From: JADJOM01 sp963817435
Lineage (GTDB): Bacteria > Gemmatimonadota > Gemmatimonadetes > Gemmatimonadales > GWC2-71-9
Length of the DNA stretch: 64,000 nucleotides
NCBI GenBank assembly: GCA_963817435.1
Contig: CAWFNY010000001.1
Location: 1,674,001 to 1,738,000 of the forward strand
Direction: 5' to 3'
How positions within the stretch are numbered: the stretch's first letter is position 1; each line of letters begins with the position of its first letter. The translations under genes were made by a program, and so were the position numbers. Shown piece after piece: positions 21,696-30,543 of the stretch. The notes beneath the pieces are model-generated. The model did not search any database. It had not been told where the DNA came from and was given only the letters and a program-made list of their open reading frames with translations.

Positions 21696-24448
21696 GCGAG
21701 CGTCACCGTTCCCAGCCAGGCGGGATCCTGGCGATCCCCGCGCAGGTACGCCCATCCCCCGCCACCGGTCCAGCAGAGCTGGCCGAGGCGGCGGGTACGG
21801 TCGGGGCGCATCTGATTCACGACCAGGTCGAAGCGTGGCGCAGGCTCGCCGACCGCCGGGGGCCAGCCCGGCACCGTCACCTGGGCGGTGACGAGATAGC
21901 CGCGCTCGGTCTCCTGCCACGTGCCGCGTGCGGACTCCGCGGTCGCGTCGGTTCCTCCCGCCGCGCGGATCTGGAGCCCGTGGCTCGCCGGATCGGGCAC
22001 CAGCAGCCAGCCGAACAGCGGCTGCTCGGCGCGCTGCAGGTAGATCTGCAGCCCGTCGGAGTGAATGAGATCGCTCTCGTTGTCGAGATTGAGGGGCGCC
22101 GCGTCCCGCGTGCGGAAGGTGAGCTCCGCCTTGGTCACCTCGACCGCGAGGTACAGCGCCCGCTCGTCCCAGGCGAGCCAGGCCTCGGCGGAGAATTCCT
22201 CGGGCCCGCCGTACGGCTCTTCGGTGCGGCGATACTGGTCCTCGTGATCGAGCGCGAGCGGGCTCCGGGTGACGAACCCCTCGAGCGTGCCATCGAGTGC
22301 GGGCGGCTCAGCGACGTGGTATGCCGTCACGACGGGCGGCACGTACTTCTGCAGCGCGGTGTCGACGGAGGGGAGCGCGATCGCGCCGGCGAGGAGCTCC
22401 CGCCTGGCGCCGCGGAGCGGCGTGTGCACCGTGCCCTCCACCACCTCCCACCCTTCGCTGGTCTGATGGTGGATGGTCTCCCCCTCGGCGGTCGTCACCA
22501 CGATCTCGGCCGGCGCAAAGCGGGCGCCGGTGAGTGCCGGCCCGTCGAAGGCGAGGACGGAGGCGAACCGGACGTAGCGCCCGCGGTGGCGGCGGAGGAG
22601 GAAGGTGCGGCCTCCCGCCTGGCCCGGACGGCCGGGGCCGGTGGCGCGGAGCAGCTCGCCGGTGTCGTCGAAGATGCCCTGCAGGGTGCGGCCGAAGGGG
22701 GGCGCCGTGCTCTTCCAGTGGATGGGGCCCGCCGAGTCAGGCAGGAACCGCTCCACGCTGGTGGCGTAGGGATCGGCCAGCTCGGCCGGCTCCCAGTGAC
22801 CGGGAGAGAGCACCTCGATCTCGCCTTCGGGATGCCAGGGGAGTTCGACGACATGCTCCTGGTCGTCGGCGTACTCCACGACGTCCACCAGATGCGTCGG
22901 ACCGGCGACCACCGTGCGGGCCAGCTTGCCAAACCTGCCCCGCACCCAGCCCCAGGGCCCCGGCGCGTCGAACATCTCGCAGCGCGCATCGCCGAGAGGC
23001 TGGGAAACCTCGTCGGCACGCGGCGCATTGTGCGCCATTGTGGAGCGGTACCACTGCAAGTCCGGCGTGACGTACGATCCGGTGCCCGGATCGGCAAGCC
23101 AGTGGACCCCGCGGGCATGCAAAGTGAGGTGGAGCCGGTCGGGATGTCCGTGCCCGCCACCGTACTCGCCGCATTCGACGCTGAGATAGCGGTCGCCGTT
23201 CCGGAGCAGCGCGAGCCCCTGCGCTCCCAGCAGCGTGCTCGCGGGCGTCCATGTCGCGCCGCCACCCGGCAGTTCCGGCACCATCGAGAGGAGCATCCAC
23301 CACGAAAGGTGGGAGCGGTCGCGCTTCGCTGGAGCGGGCTCTCCGGCCTCATGCAGGTAGGAATCGAACGTCGCCGCCGCCGGCGCGGGGAGGGCGTAGA
23401 GGTGCCGGAGCCATGTACCGATCCCGGCCGCCGGCTCCTGCTGCCCGCAGGCGAGCAGGTCGGCGATGCCCCGCTCCCAGAGTTCCAGATACATCGGCTG
23501 CGCCAGCGAGATCCCGAAGCGGGCGTCCTTCCGCGCAGGGAAGCAGCCATCGGGAAGCGCCGAACGGGCAGGAGCACGGAGTGCCGCGGCGAGCCGGGCC
23601 TGACTGGCCTCCTCCTCGAAGAAATCCACTCCCGCAAGCCGGGCCCACGCGGCGCCCGTCAGCAGTCCGCGCAGCGCGAAGAGGTGATAGTTCTCGCCCT
23701 CGTACCACATACCGTCGTCGCCGAAGCCGTCCACCAGGTGTCCGACCAGTCCGCGGCGCCCCTCGATGGCCCGCGCCGCCAGCGCCTCGTCCTCGAACCA
23801 GACCGCCGCCGCGATCAGCGCCGCGTTGTGCCAGGTCTGGCGGTTGGAAAGGCCCTCCTCGAACTCGCCGATCAGGTTCGATGCCTCCTCGGCGACGGTG
23901 TCCGCGGCGCGGATGCCGTCTTCGTCGAGCACGCCCGCCTCCCGGAGCATGAACGCGCCGGCGAGGTAGCTGGTGAGCCAGACCGATTCGAGGTAGGTGG
24001 AGAAGAAGAGTCGCGCGGGGCCGAGCACATTGTCGGCGTTGGGATAGGCGAGGTAGCGCTCGCCGTATTCGGTCACCTTCCTGGCGGCCCAGGCGAGCAG
24101 TTCCTCATCGCCGGTCATGAGGCCGACGGCCGAGAGTTCCGCGATCCGCTCGCCGAGCCAGAGGTGCTGCTGCCAGGCCCAGCGGCCATCGTGGCGCTCT
24201 CCCGTCAGGCGCCTTCCACAGTGGGGGCAGGCGTGACTCGACGGGTTCCACGGATCGAACGTGAGCGCCGTCCGGTCGTCGGGACAGACGCCTCCATCGG
24301 CGGAGAGCATCCCCTTCCGGGCCGGGATCGCCGGGTCGCCCGCCACCACGGCGCGTGCGCGCACCGCCAGGCGGTCACAGAGTTCCTGCAGGTCCCGCGA
24401 GTCGGCCAGCAGCTCGCGCCGGGCCTCGAGTTCTTCCCCAGTCAGCAT
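21692..24448 (-). CDS. Heparinase II/III-family protein with C-terminal carbohydrate-binding-like domain
   Basis: This 918-residue protein starts at ATG 24448. The first 400 residues form an (alpha/alpha) toroid with the Cys pair of HACPHCGRRLTG and the NRQTWHNAALIAAA segment. The heparinase II/III beta-sandwich follows (about 470-700), with YGGGHGHPDRLHLTLHARG holding the conserved catalytic-region histidines and the DPGTGSYV motif. Residues about 720-918 resemble a CBM9-like sugar-binding domain (AYHVAEPPALDGTLEGF ... WDERALYLAVEV). Such lyases or hydrolases cut uronic-acid polysaccharides. No signal peptide is visible at the chosen or upstream starts, so it may act in the cytoplasm on imported oligosaccharides, or be exported by a non-Sec route. 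It overlaps the kinase gene by 7 nt. Confidence 0.82.
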   Translation of the reverse strand: MLTGEELEARRELLADSRDLQELCDRLAVRARAVVAGDPAIPARKGMLSADGGVCPDDRTALTFDPWNPSSHACPHCGRRLTGERHDGRWAWQQHLWLGERIAELSAVGLMTGDEELLAWAARKVTEYGERYLAYPNADNVLGPARLFFSTYLESVWLTSYLAGAFMLREAGVLDEDGIRAADTVAEEASNLIGEFEEGLSNRQTWHNAALIAAAVWFEDEALAARAIEGRRGLVGHLVDGFGDDGMWYEGENYHLFALRGLLTGAAWARLAGVDFFEEEASQARLAAALRAPARSALPDGCFPARKDARFGISLAQPMYLELWERGIADLLACGQQEPAAGIGTWLRHLYALPAPAAATFDSYLHEAGEPAPAKRDRSHLSWWMLLSMVPELPGGGATWTPASTLLGAQGLALLRNGDRYLSVECGEYGGGHGHPDRLHLTLHARGVHWLADPGTGSYVTPDLQWYRSTMAHNAPRADEVSQPLGDARCEMFDAPGPWGWVRGRFGKLARTVVAGPTHLVDVVEYADDQEHVVELPWHPEGEIEVLSPGHWEPAELADPYATSVERFLPDSAGPIHWKSTAPPFGRTLQGIFDDTGELLRATGPGRPGQAGGRTFLLRRHRGRYVRFASVLAFDGPALTGARFAPAEIVVTTAEGETIHHQTSEGWEVVEGTVHTPLRGARRELLAGAIALPSVDTALQKYVPPVVTAYHVAEPPALDGTLEGFVTRSPLALDHEDQYRRTEEPYGGPEEFSAEAWLAWDERALYLAVEVTKAELTFRTRDAAPLNLDNESDLIHSDGLQIYLQRAEQPLFGWLLVPDPASHGLQIRAAGGTDATAESARGTWQETERGYLVTAQVTVPGWPPAVGEPAPRFDLVVNQMRPDRTRRLGQLCWTGGGGWAYLRGDRQDPAWLGTVTLA

Positions 24449-25434
24449 CGTTCCACTCCGGCCATCGACCAGCCGGCCTTGAGCAGCTTCGCCCCGGCCC
24501 GTTCGGCGGCCCGTTGCCCCGCATCGGTGTCGTCGCCCATCACGAAGAACATGCATCCCCCTGCACCCGAACCCGCGGCTTTGCCGCCCAATGCACCTGC
24601 CTCAGCCATGGCCGATTCGAGCGCGGCCATCTCGCTCGTCCGCATTCCGGCATCGAGCCGCTGCTGACAGCGCCAGTTCTCGGACAGGAGCTCGGCCACG
24701 GCGGGAAGATCGGCCGCCAGCAGCGCTTCCGCCATCCGGTCGGCAACGCCCACCATCTCGCGGAGCGCGCCGGTGACCGTCGCATCACCCCGCTCATAGG
24801 CGCCCATCACCCGCGCGATCGTGCTGCCCGACACCCGCGAATGCCCGGTGTAGCAGATGAGCGTGCGCCGCTCGAGTTCCCTGAGGAACGCCGGGTCGAG
24901 GGTGAGCCGGTCGGTGCGCACCTCGTCACCGAGGAAACCGAGCCGGTGGAAGCCGCCGAGCGCCGCGGCGTACTGGTCCTGGCGGCCGCCGGGATTCCCC
25001 GCCTCAACTACCTCCAGGTGCCAGCCATAGGACGCGATCTCCTCGGCACTCAGCTCCTCTCCGCGTGCCGCCGCGAGCACGGCGACCATCGCGACATCGA
25101 GCGCACCGGAACTTCCCAACCCCGAGCCAGGGGGCACCTCGGACCGGGTACGCAGCGTGCCGGGCCCAGCGGGGAACATGCGGACCGCGGCGCGGTGCAG
25201 CGCGAGGTTCGGATCCGGCCGCAGATCGATCGCGCCGCTGACCCTCGCCGCCTGCTTCAGATCTTCCGCATGCAGCAGAATCCCCTCGCCACCCGGCTCG
25301 AACGACGCGCCCACCCGGAGGTCGATCGCGGCATTGACGACTACGCCTCCCTCACGCGCGGCGAAGGGCGGGACGTCCGTCCATCCCCCGGCGAAATCGA
25401 GCCGGACCGGCGCAGTCGCGCTCCAGCCCGTCAT
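24442..25434 (-). CDS. GHMP-family sugar kinase (fucokinase/heptose-phosphate kinase-like)
   Basis: This 330-residue kinase has the substrate-side motif APVRLDFAGGWTDVPPF at the N-terminus, the GHMP ATP motif VPPGSGLGSSGALDVAMV near residue 105, and the C-terminal glycine loop KAAGSGAGGCMFF. The AGGWTD variant is typical of L-fucokinase C-terminal domains and HddA-type D-glycero-D-manno-heptose-7-phosphate kinases, which phosphorylate the anomeric position of the sugar. Start ATG 25434 gives an ATGA overlap with the binding-protein stop. Its place next to a polysaccharide lyase supports a sugar-salvage or nucleotide-sugar role. The exact sugar is not determined. Confidence 0.85.
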   Translation of the reverse strand: MTGWSATAPVRLDFAGGWTDVPPFAAREGGVVVNAAIDLRVGASFEPGGEGILLHAEDLKQAARVSGAIDLRPDPNLALHRAAVRMFPAGPGTLRTRSEVPPGSGLGSSGALDVAMVAVLAAARGEELSAEEIASYGWHLEVVEAGNPGGRQDQYAAALGGFHRLGFLGDEVRTDRLTLDPAFLRELERRTLICYTGHSRVSGSTIARVMGAYERGDATVTGALREMVGVADRMAEALLAADLPAVAELLSENWRCQQRLDAGMRTSEMAALESAMAEAGALGGKAAGSGAGGCMFFVMGDDTDAGQRAAERAGAKLLKAGWSMAGVERC

Positions 25435-26879
25435 GGCGCCACACTCCACTGGCTCACGGTCGCGAGTTCTCCACGGAGTCCGAAATTCACGCCTCTGACC
25501 CGGCGGCTGATGCCCTGCAGGCCGCGGGAATGGTACAGAAATGTGACCGGGAGCGAATCCCGGAAGAAGCGGAAGAGCGCGGTCCGATCGGTGGGCGCCG
25601 TCAGGCCCGAGAGCGCCGCGAGCGGCCGCAGATAGCCGAGCCCGAGGTCACCGGGCGTGCCGAGCAGGGCCGCATCGAAGTCGTGGCGCCGGCCGTAGAC
25701 CCGATCGAGAAAGGCGGAGAGCTCGAGCTGGCGGATGGTCACCGTGATCCCCGCCCGCGCGAGTTGCGCCTGCACCATCTGTTCGAGTGCCGCCTCACCC
25801 GACCCGACGGTGAGCAACTCGAAGCGGAGCGGTCCCGTCTCGATTGGGGGGCGCACCGGCGCGACTGCATCCCCTTCCTTGCCCAGGGCCTTCGCCAGGG
25901 TGTCCCACCCCGCCACGCCGGGCGGCACCGGCCCGTCCGCCGGGGTGCCGAATCCGTAGACGAAGCCCGCGACCAGCGCCGCGCGGTCCAGCGCGGCGGC
26001 TACGCGCGCACGGGCGGCCAGTGAGTTGAACGGCGCGCGACGGGCGTTGAAGATGATGCCGGTGGTCAGGAGCAGCGGGTAGTCCATCACCAGGAGCCGG
26101 GGATCACGGCGCACGAACTCGGCGTGCGCCGGCTGAATGCCGGCGACATCGAGTTCGCCGGAGGTGAGCGCGGCGAGCTTGGTCATCGGCTCGTCCACCA
26201 CCGCGATCACCAGCCGCTGGAGCCGCGGCGGCCCGCCGAGTGAGGCAGGGAACTCGGGATTCCGCTCGAAGACCCAGCGGCGATTGGGCTCGTGCGCGAC
26301 GAACCGGAACGGTCCGTTTCCGACCGGGTGTTCCTGCCATGCCGCCCTCCGAAGCCGGTCGGGTGGCACCGTATCGAGCAGGTGAGCCGGGAGGATGGCA
26401 AGATCGGTCAGGACATCAGGAATGCCGCCGGGTGCCGCCGAAAAGTCGAGCTGAAGCGTGGTGTCATCCAGCGCCCGGGCGGCGAGGAGTGCGGCCAGAT
26501 CCGACTGGCGGGGATATCCGGTGGCGGGATCCCGCGCCCGTTCGAGCGTCCAGGCGGCATCCCGTGCGGTGGTGGCGACGCCATCGTGCCAGTGGAGCGC
26601 GTCGCTCAGCCAGAGTGTGAGCCGCCGCCCATCCGGGGACCACGCCCACCGTCGCGCCACAAACGGCTCGATCCGCATCAGGCTATCGTAGCGTACCAGC
26701 GTGGTGAGGAGCACATACCGCTGCACCTGGCGCGCGAGGGGGTGCATCGTGAAGAGCGGATTGATACTCTGCAGGTCCGCGCCCGAGGCGTACATCACCG
26801 TGTCGCCGCGACGGGAGGCCGTCGCACCGCAGCCGTCGAGGGTGAGGACAAGGAGCAGGCAGAGCTGGCGCGGCCGCAT
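25431..26879 (-). CDS. Peptide/nickel-type ABC transporter substrate-binding lipoprotein
   Basis: This 482-residue extracytoplasmic solute-binding protein family 5 member starts at ATG 26879. The N-terminus MRPRQLCLLLVLTLDGC is a lipoprotein signal with lipobox LDGC, so it should be anchored on the periplasmic face. SBP_bac_5 features are SINPLFTMHPLARQ, FVARRWAWSPDGRRLTLWLSDALHWHDG, and VGNGPFRFVAHEPNRRWVFERNPEF. The ligand is likely a peptide or small oligosaccharide. The matching DppB/DppC-like permeases are divergently transcribed from 26976, and no ATPase gene is found in the window. It heads the 12-gene minus-strand run. Confidence 0.88.
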   Translation of the reverse strand: MRPRQLCLLLVLTLDGCGATASRRGDTVMYASGADLQSINPLFTMHPLARQVQRYVLLTTLVRYDSLMRIEPFVARRWAWSPDGRRLTLWLSDALHWHDGVATTARDAAWTLERARDPATGYPRQSDLAALLAARALDDTTLQLDFSAAPGGIPDVLTDLAILPAHLLDTVPPDRLRRAAWQEHPVGNGPFRFVAHEPNRRWVFERNPEFPASLGGPPRLQRLVIAVVDEPMTKLAALTSGELDVAGIQPAHAEFVRRDPRLLVMDYPLLLTTGIIFNARRAPFNSLAARARVAAALDRAALVAGFVYGFGTPADGPVPPGVAGWDTLAKALGKEGDAVAPVRPPIETGPLRFELLTVGSGEAALEQMVQAQLARAGITVTIRQLELSAFLDRVYGRRHDFDAALLGTPGDLGLGYLRPLAALSGLTAPTDRTALFRFFRDSLPVTFLYHSRGLQGISRRVRGVNFGLRGELATVSQWSVAP

Positions 26880-26975
26880 GGCGGAAAAGTCGGACGCCAC
26901 CCGCCGGAAAGCAAACTCCCGCGCATCGACGCGGGCCCGCTGGCGGCGATCCCGACCCGGGCGCACATTCCCGCC
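26880..26975. promoter_or_regulatory. Divergent promoter region between binding protein and DppB-like permease
   Basis: This 96-nt gap separates the two halves of one transport system. Minus-strand GACTTT (26891-26886) and plus-strand CACATT (26964-26969) lie 6 nt before the respective start codons, resembling the leaderless spacing seen elsewhere, though each deviates from TAnnnT. A 10-bp palindrome GCGGGCCCGC is at 26931-26940 and could be an operator. Confidence 0.35.
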
Positions 26976-27938
26976 ATGCTTCTCCCTCTGCTGCGGCGAC
27001 TCCTGACCGGGTGCGCGGTCCTGGTCGGCGTGGTGACCCTGACCTTCGCGCTGCTGCACCTTGCCCCCGGCGATCCCGCGATCCATCTCGCGGGCCCGGA
27101 GGCGACACCAGCCCAGCTGGAGGCGGTGCGCCACCAGCTCGGACTTGATCGCGCGCTGCCGCTGCAGTTCGCGGACTGGCTCGGTCACGCCGCCCGTGGC
27201 GACTGGGGCACCAGCCTCGCGACCGGCAGGCCGGCCAGCCGGATGCTGGCCGAAGCCTGGCCGGCCACCGCCCTCCTCGTCCTGCTTTCACTCGGGTGCA
27301 GCTATCTCCTCGGCATCGTCATCGGGCTGATCCAGTCCTGGGGCCGGCCCGCGACCGACACCTCGCTCTCGGTGGTGTCGGTCACCCTGTTCGCGATGCC
27401 GAGCTACTGGCTCGCGGTGATGCTGGTCTGGGTGTTCGCCTATCAATTGCGGGTGCTGCCGGCCTTCGGCGCCGCGGGGCTCGATGCGGAGTTCCTCTCG
27501 CCATCGCTCCGGCTGGTGGACCGGATCCGGCATCTGGCGCTGCCCCTGCTGACGCTGACGCTGATCGGCTTCGGCGGTGCCGCGCGCTTCGTGCGGGGCG
27601 CGGCATTCGACCTCCGCGCGGAACCGTTCATCCTGGCGGCGCGCGCCCGCGGGATCGGCGAGTCCCGGGTCCTGCTGCGGCATCTGCTCCGGGCCGCGCT
27701 TGGTCCAGTCGTCACGCTGCTCGGCCTCTCCCTCCCGGCGCTCTTTTCGGGCACCGTCTTCGTGGAAGGGATCTTCGCCTGGCCCGGGGTGGGCCGCGTG
27801 CTGATCCAGGCCGTCTCGGCCCGGGACTACCCGGTGGTGATGGCGGCGGCGACAGTGAGTGCCGCGCTGGTCGTGGCGGGCAATCTGCTGGCTGATGGCC
27901 TCCGGGTCTGGGTGGATCCGCGGGTGCGCGATGCCTGA
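26976..27938 (+). CDS. Dpp/Opp-type ABC transporter permease (DppB-like)
   Basis: This 320-residue permease has six predicted helices. The N-terminal block LLTGCAVLVGVVTLTFALLHLAPGDP and GLDRALPLQFADWL are diagnostic of DppB/OppB. The cytoplasmic EAA loop reads ILAARARGIGESRVLLRHLLRAALGP, which contacts the ATPase. The region GTVFVEGIFAWPGVGRVLIQAVSARDYPVV is family-typical. ATG 26976 is preferred; the frame stays open upstream but lies antisense to the binding-protein gene. It overlaps the next permease gene by 8 nt. Confidence 0.92.
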   Translation: MLLPLLRRLLTGCAVLVGVVTLTFALLHLAPGDPAIHLAGPEATPAQLEAVRHQLGLDRALPLQFADWLGHAARGDWGTSLATGRPASRMLAEAWPATALLVLLSLGCSYLLGIVIGLIQSWGRPATDTSLSVVSVTLFAMPSYWLAVMLVWVFAYQLRVLPAFGAAGLDAEFLSPSLRLVDRIRHLALPLLTLTLIGFGGAARFVRGAAFDLRAEPFILAARARGIGESRVLLRHLLRAALGPVVTLLGLSLPALFSGTVFVEGIFAWPGVGRVLIQAVSARDYPVVMAAATVSAALVVAGNLLADGLRVWVDPRVRDA

Positions 27939-28866
27939 TCGGGCCTTGCCCGGTGTCGCATCCGGCGGGCGGAACGCGCCGGGACGCCTGACACAGGACC
28001 GCCGGGCCCTCGCGGGCCTCGCCATCCTCGGCGCGCTCACGCTCGCGGCGCTCGCCGCGCCGGTCCTGACCGGCCACGATCCGCTCGCCCAGGGCGACGT
28101 GGTCGCGACCCGGTTCACGCCGCCACTGCACAGCGACGGGCAGGGGGCGTTCCATCTGCTCGGTACCGATCGCTTCGGGAGGGATGTGTGGAGCCGGCTG
28201 CTCTACGGCGCCCGGGTCTCGCTGGCGACCGGGTTTCTGGCGACACTCATCGCCGTCGGCCTGGGAGGAGTGGTCGGCCTCGCCGCTGGTGTCTGGCGGG
28301 GACCGATCGGCACGGTACTCCTGGCACTCACCGACTTCGCCCTCGCCATCCCGCGCGTGGTGCTGCTGCTTCTGCTGGCGGCGCTCTGGAAGCCCGGTGC
28401 GGTGCTGGTCGTGGTGGTGCTCGGACTCACGGGATGGATGGGCATCGCGCGCCTGGTCTACGGCGAGGCCACGGCGCTCATGGCCCGGCCATTCATCCTC
28501 TCCGCGCGCGCACTCGGCGCCCCGCGGGGCCGCCTCGCCTGGCGGCACGTGCTGCCGAACACCTGGACACCGATGATCGTGGCCGCCGCGCTCGGCGTCG
28601 GCAACGCGATCACCCTCGAAGCCGGACTGTCGTTCCTCGGACTCGGCGTGCAGCCCCCGACTCCCTCCTGGGGCGGCATGATCGCGTCGGGCAGGGATAC
28701 GCTCGTGAACGCCCCCTGGGTCGCGGTCGCGCCGGGGGTGGCGCTGGTGCTCGTCGTCATCGCCTGTACGCTGGTCGGGGACGCGTTGCGGGACGGGATG
28801 GATGCCGCGATCGGGCCAGGCACGGCGCCGGACGGGGAGCGATCCGCCGATGCGGCGCGCCCGTAG
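27931..28866 (+). CDS. Dpp/Opp-type ABC transporter permease (DppC-like)
   Basis: This 311-residue permease has an N-terminal helix (ALAGLAILGALTLAALAAPVL), the DppC/OppC landmark HLLGTDRFGRDVWSRLLYGARVSLATG, the EAA loop LSARALGAPRGRLAWRHVLPNTWTP, and the GLSFLGLGVQPPTPSWGGMIASG segment. It forms a heterodimer with the DppB-like subunit. In most dpp operons two ATPase genes (dppD, dppF) follow; here an acyl-CoA ligase follows after 54 nt, so ATPases must be supplied from elsewhere. Confidence 0.92.
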   Translation: MPDRALPGVASGGRNAPGRLTQDRRALAGLAILGALTLAALAAPVLTGHDPLAQGDVVATRFTPPLHSDGQGAFHLLGTDRFGRDVWSRLLYGARVSLATGFLATLIAVGLGGVVGLAAGVWRGPIGTVLLALTDFALAIPRVVLLLLLAALWKPGAVLVVVVLGLTGWMGIARLVYGEATALMARPFILSARALGAPRGRLAWRHVLPNTWTPMIVAAALGVGNAITLEAGLSFLGLGVQPPTPSWGGMIASGRDTLVNAPWVAVAPGVALVLVVIACTLVGDALRDGMDAAIGPGTAPDGERSADAARP

Positions 28867-28920
28867 ACACGCGGCAGGAAATCACTGGCAGCCCCCTGGA
28901 CCTTCAATCGGAGCATGCGG

Positions 28921-30543
28921 ATGCAGGCACTGACGATGGACTACCAGCTCACCGTCCCGGCGATGCTGCGCCGAGCCCGCCAGCTCTATGGCGACACGCG
29001 CATCGCGAGCCGGCGGCCCGATGGTTCCGTCCATCGCACCACCTACGACGAGCTGCTGCATCGGACCGACCGGCTGGGCGCCGCCCTCCAGTCCCTCGGC
29101 GTCGGCCGCGGCGACGCCGTGGCCACCCTGTGCTGGAACCACGACCGGCATCTGGAGGCGTACTACGCCATCCCCATGATCGGAGCGGTGCTGCACACCC
29201 TGAACCTGCGGCTGCATGCCGACGAGCTCGCCTTCATCGCGAGCGATGCCGGCGACAAGGTGCTGATCGTCGACGCCGACCTGGTGCCGCTGCTGCTGCA
29301 GTTCCGCGAGCGGGCGCCGTTCCGGCACGTCATCGTGATCGGCGACGAAAGGACGGCGCTCCCGCCCGGAACGATCGACTACGACAGCCTGATCGACTCG
29401 ACCCATGCAGGCGCGCCGCGGTGTGACGACGTCCTCGAATCGAGCGCGGCGGCGATGTGCTACACCTCGGGCACCACCGGCAAGCCGAAGGGGGTGGTCT
29501 ATTCCCATCGGGCCCTCGCGCTCCATTCGCTCGTCATCGGCATGGCCGACCAGTTCGGCCTCCGCGAGTCCGACATCGTGCTGCCGGTCGTGCCGATGTT
29601 TCACGCCAACGCGTGGGGCATCCCGTTCGCGGCGGCGCTGACCGGGGCGGGGCTGGTGCTCCCCGGCAAGCAGCTCGACCCGCGAAGTCTCTGCCAGCTC
29701 TTCGTGAGCGAACGCGTGACCTTCACGGCCGGTGTGCCCACTGTCTGGATCGCCCTGCTGCAGCTGCTGGACAGCGCGCCGGGCGAGTTCGACCTCTCCG
29801 CCATCCGGCAGATGGTCATCGGCGGGGCGGCCGTCCCCGAATCGCTCATCCGCGGATATGCCGAACGGCACGGCATCGAGATCGTGCATGCCTGGGGCAT
29901 GACCGAGCTCGCGCCAGTGGGGACCGTGGCGCGAGTGCCATCCCGCATGTCAGAGCTTGCGCCTGACGAGTGCTACCGGGCGCGTGCCCGGCAGGGGACG
30001 CCGGCGCCATTCCTGGAGATCCGGGCGCAGGGCGACAGCGGGCTGATTCCCTGGGATGATCAGGCGATCGGCGAGCTGCAGGTGCGCGGGGCGTGGGTCG
30101 CCTCCGGCTATCACGGCGCCGGTCCGGGTGGCGTGAGCTTCACGGCGGATGGCTGGTTCAGGACTGGCGATGTCGTCTCGATCGATCCGTGGGGCTCGAT
30201 CCGGATCCGGGACCGCGCCAAGGACCTGGTGAAATCGGGCGGGGAGTGGATCAGTTCGGTCGCGCTGGAGAACGCGCTGATGGATCACCCGGCTGTCCTG
30301 GAAGCCGCCGTCATCGCGGTGCCGCACTCGCGCTGGCAGGAGCGCCCGCTCGCCGTCGTGGTGCAGCGACCGGGGCAGCAGACCACGAGTGAGGAGCTCC
30401 GGGCCCATCTGGCCGTGAATTTCGCGAACTGGTGGCTGCCCGACGCGATCGTATTCGTGAATGCGCTGCCGAAGACCGGCACCGGCAAGTTCCTCAAGAC
30501 GGCCCTGCGCGAGCAGTTCCAGGGCTACTACACTTCGGCATGA
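28921..30543 (+). CDS. Fatty-acid/long-chain acyl-CoA ligase, AMP-forming
   Basis: This 540-residue ANL-superfamily enzyme has the A3 phosphate loop YTSGTTGKPKGV (about residues 184-195), the A5 motif YWGMTE-like HAWGMTEL, the A7 hinge GWFRTGDVVSIDPWG, the A8 loop RIRDRAKDLVKSGGEWIS, and the A10 lysine in PKTGTGKFLKTALR. GEWIS and VPMFHANAWGIPF place it with medium/long-chain acyl-CoA synthetases such as the AlkK group. It activates a fatty or aromatic acid to acyl-CoA in the cytoplasm. GGAG (28910-28913) is 7 nt from ATG 28921, so that start is preferred to ATG 28915, only 1 nt away. The TGA overlaps the next ATG. Confidence 0.9.
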   Translation: MQALTMDYQLTVPAMLRRARQLYGDTRIASRRPDGSVHRTTYDELLHRTDRLGAALQSLGVGRGDAVATLCWNHDRHLEAYYAIPMIGAVLHTLNLRLHADELAFIASDAGDKVLIVDADLVPLLLQFRERAPFRHVIVIGDERTALPPGTIDYDSLIDSTHAGAPRCDDVLESSAAAMCYTSGTTGKPKGVVYSHRALALHSLVIGMADQFGLRESDIVLPVVPMFHANAWGIPFAAALTGAGLVLPGKQLDPRSLCQLFVSERVTFTAGVPTVWIALLQLLDSAPGEFDLSAIRQMVIGGAAVPESLIRGYAERHGIEIVHAWGMTELAPVGTVARVPSRMSELAPDECYRARARQGTPAPFLEIRAQGDSGLIPWDDQAIGELQVRGAWVASGYHGAGPGGVSFTADGWFRTGDVVSIDPWGSIRIRDRAKDLVKSGGEWISSVALENALMDHPAVLEAAVIAVPHSRWQERPLAVVVQRPGQQTTSEELRAHLAVNFANWWLPDAIVFVNALPKTGTGKFLKTALREQFQGYYTSA

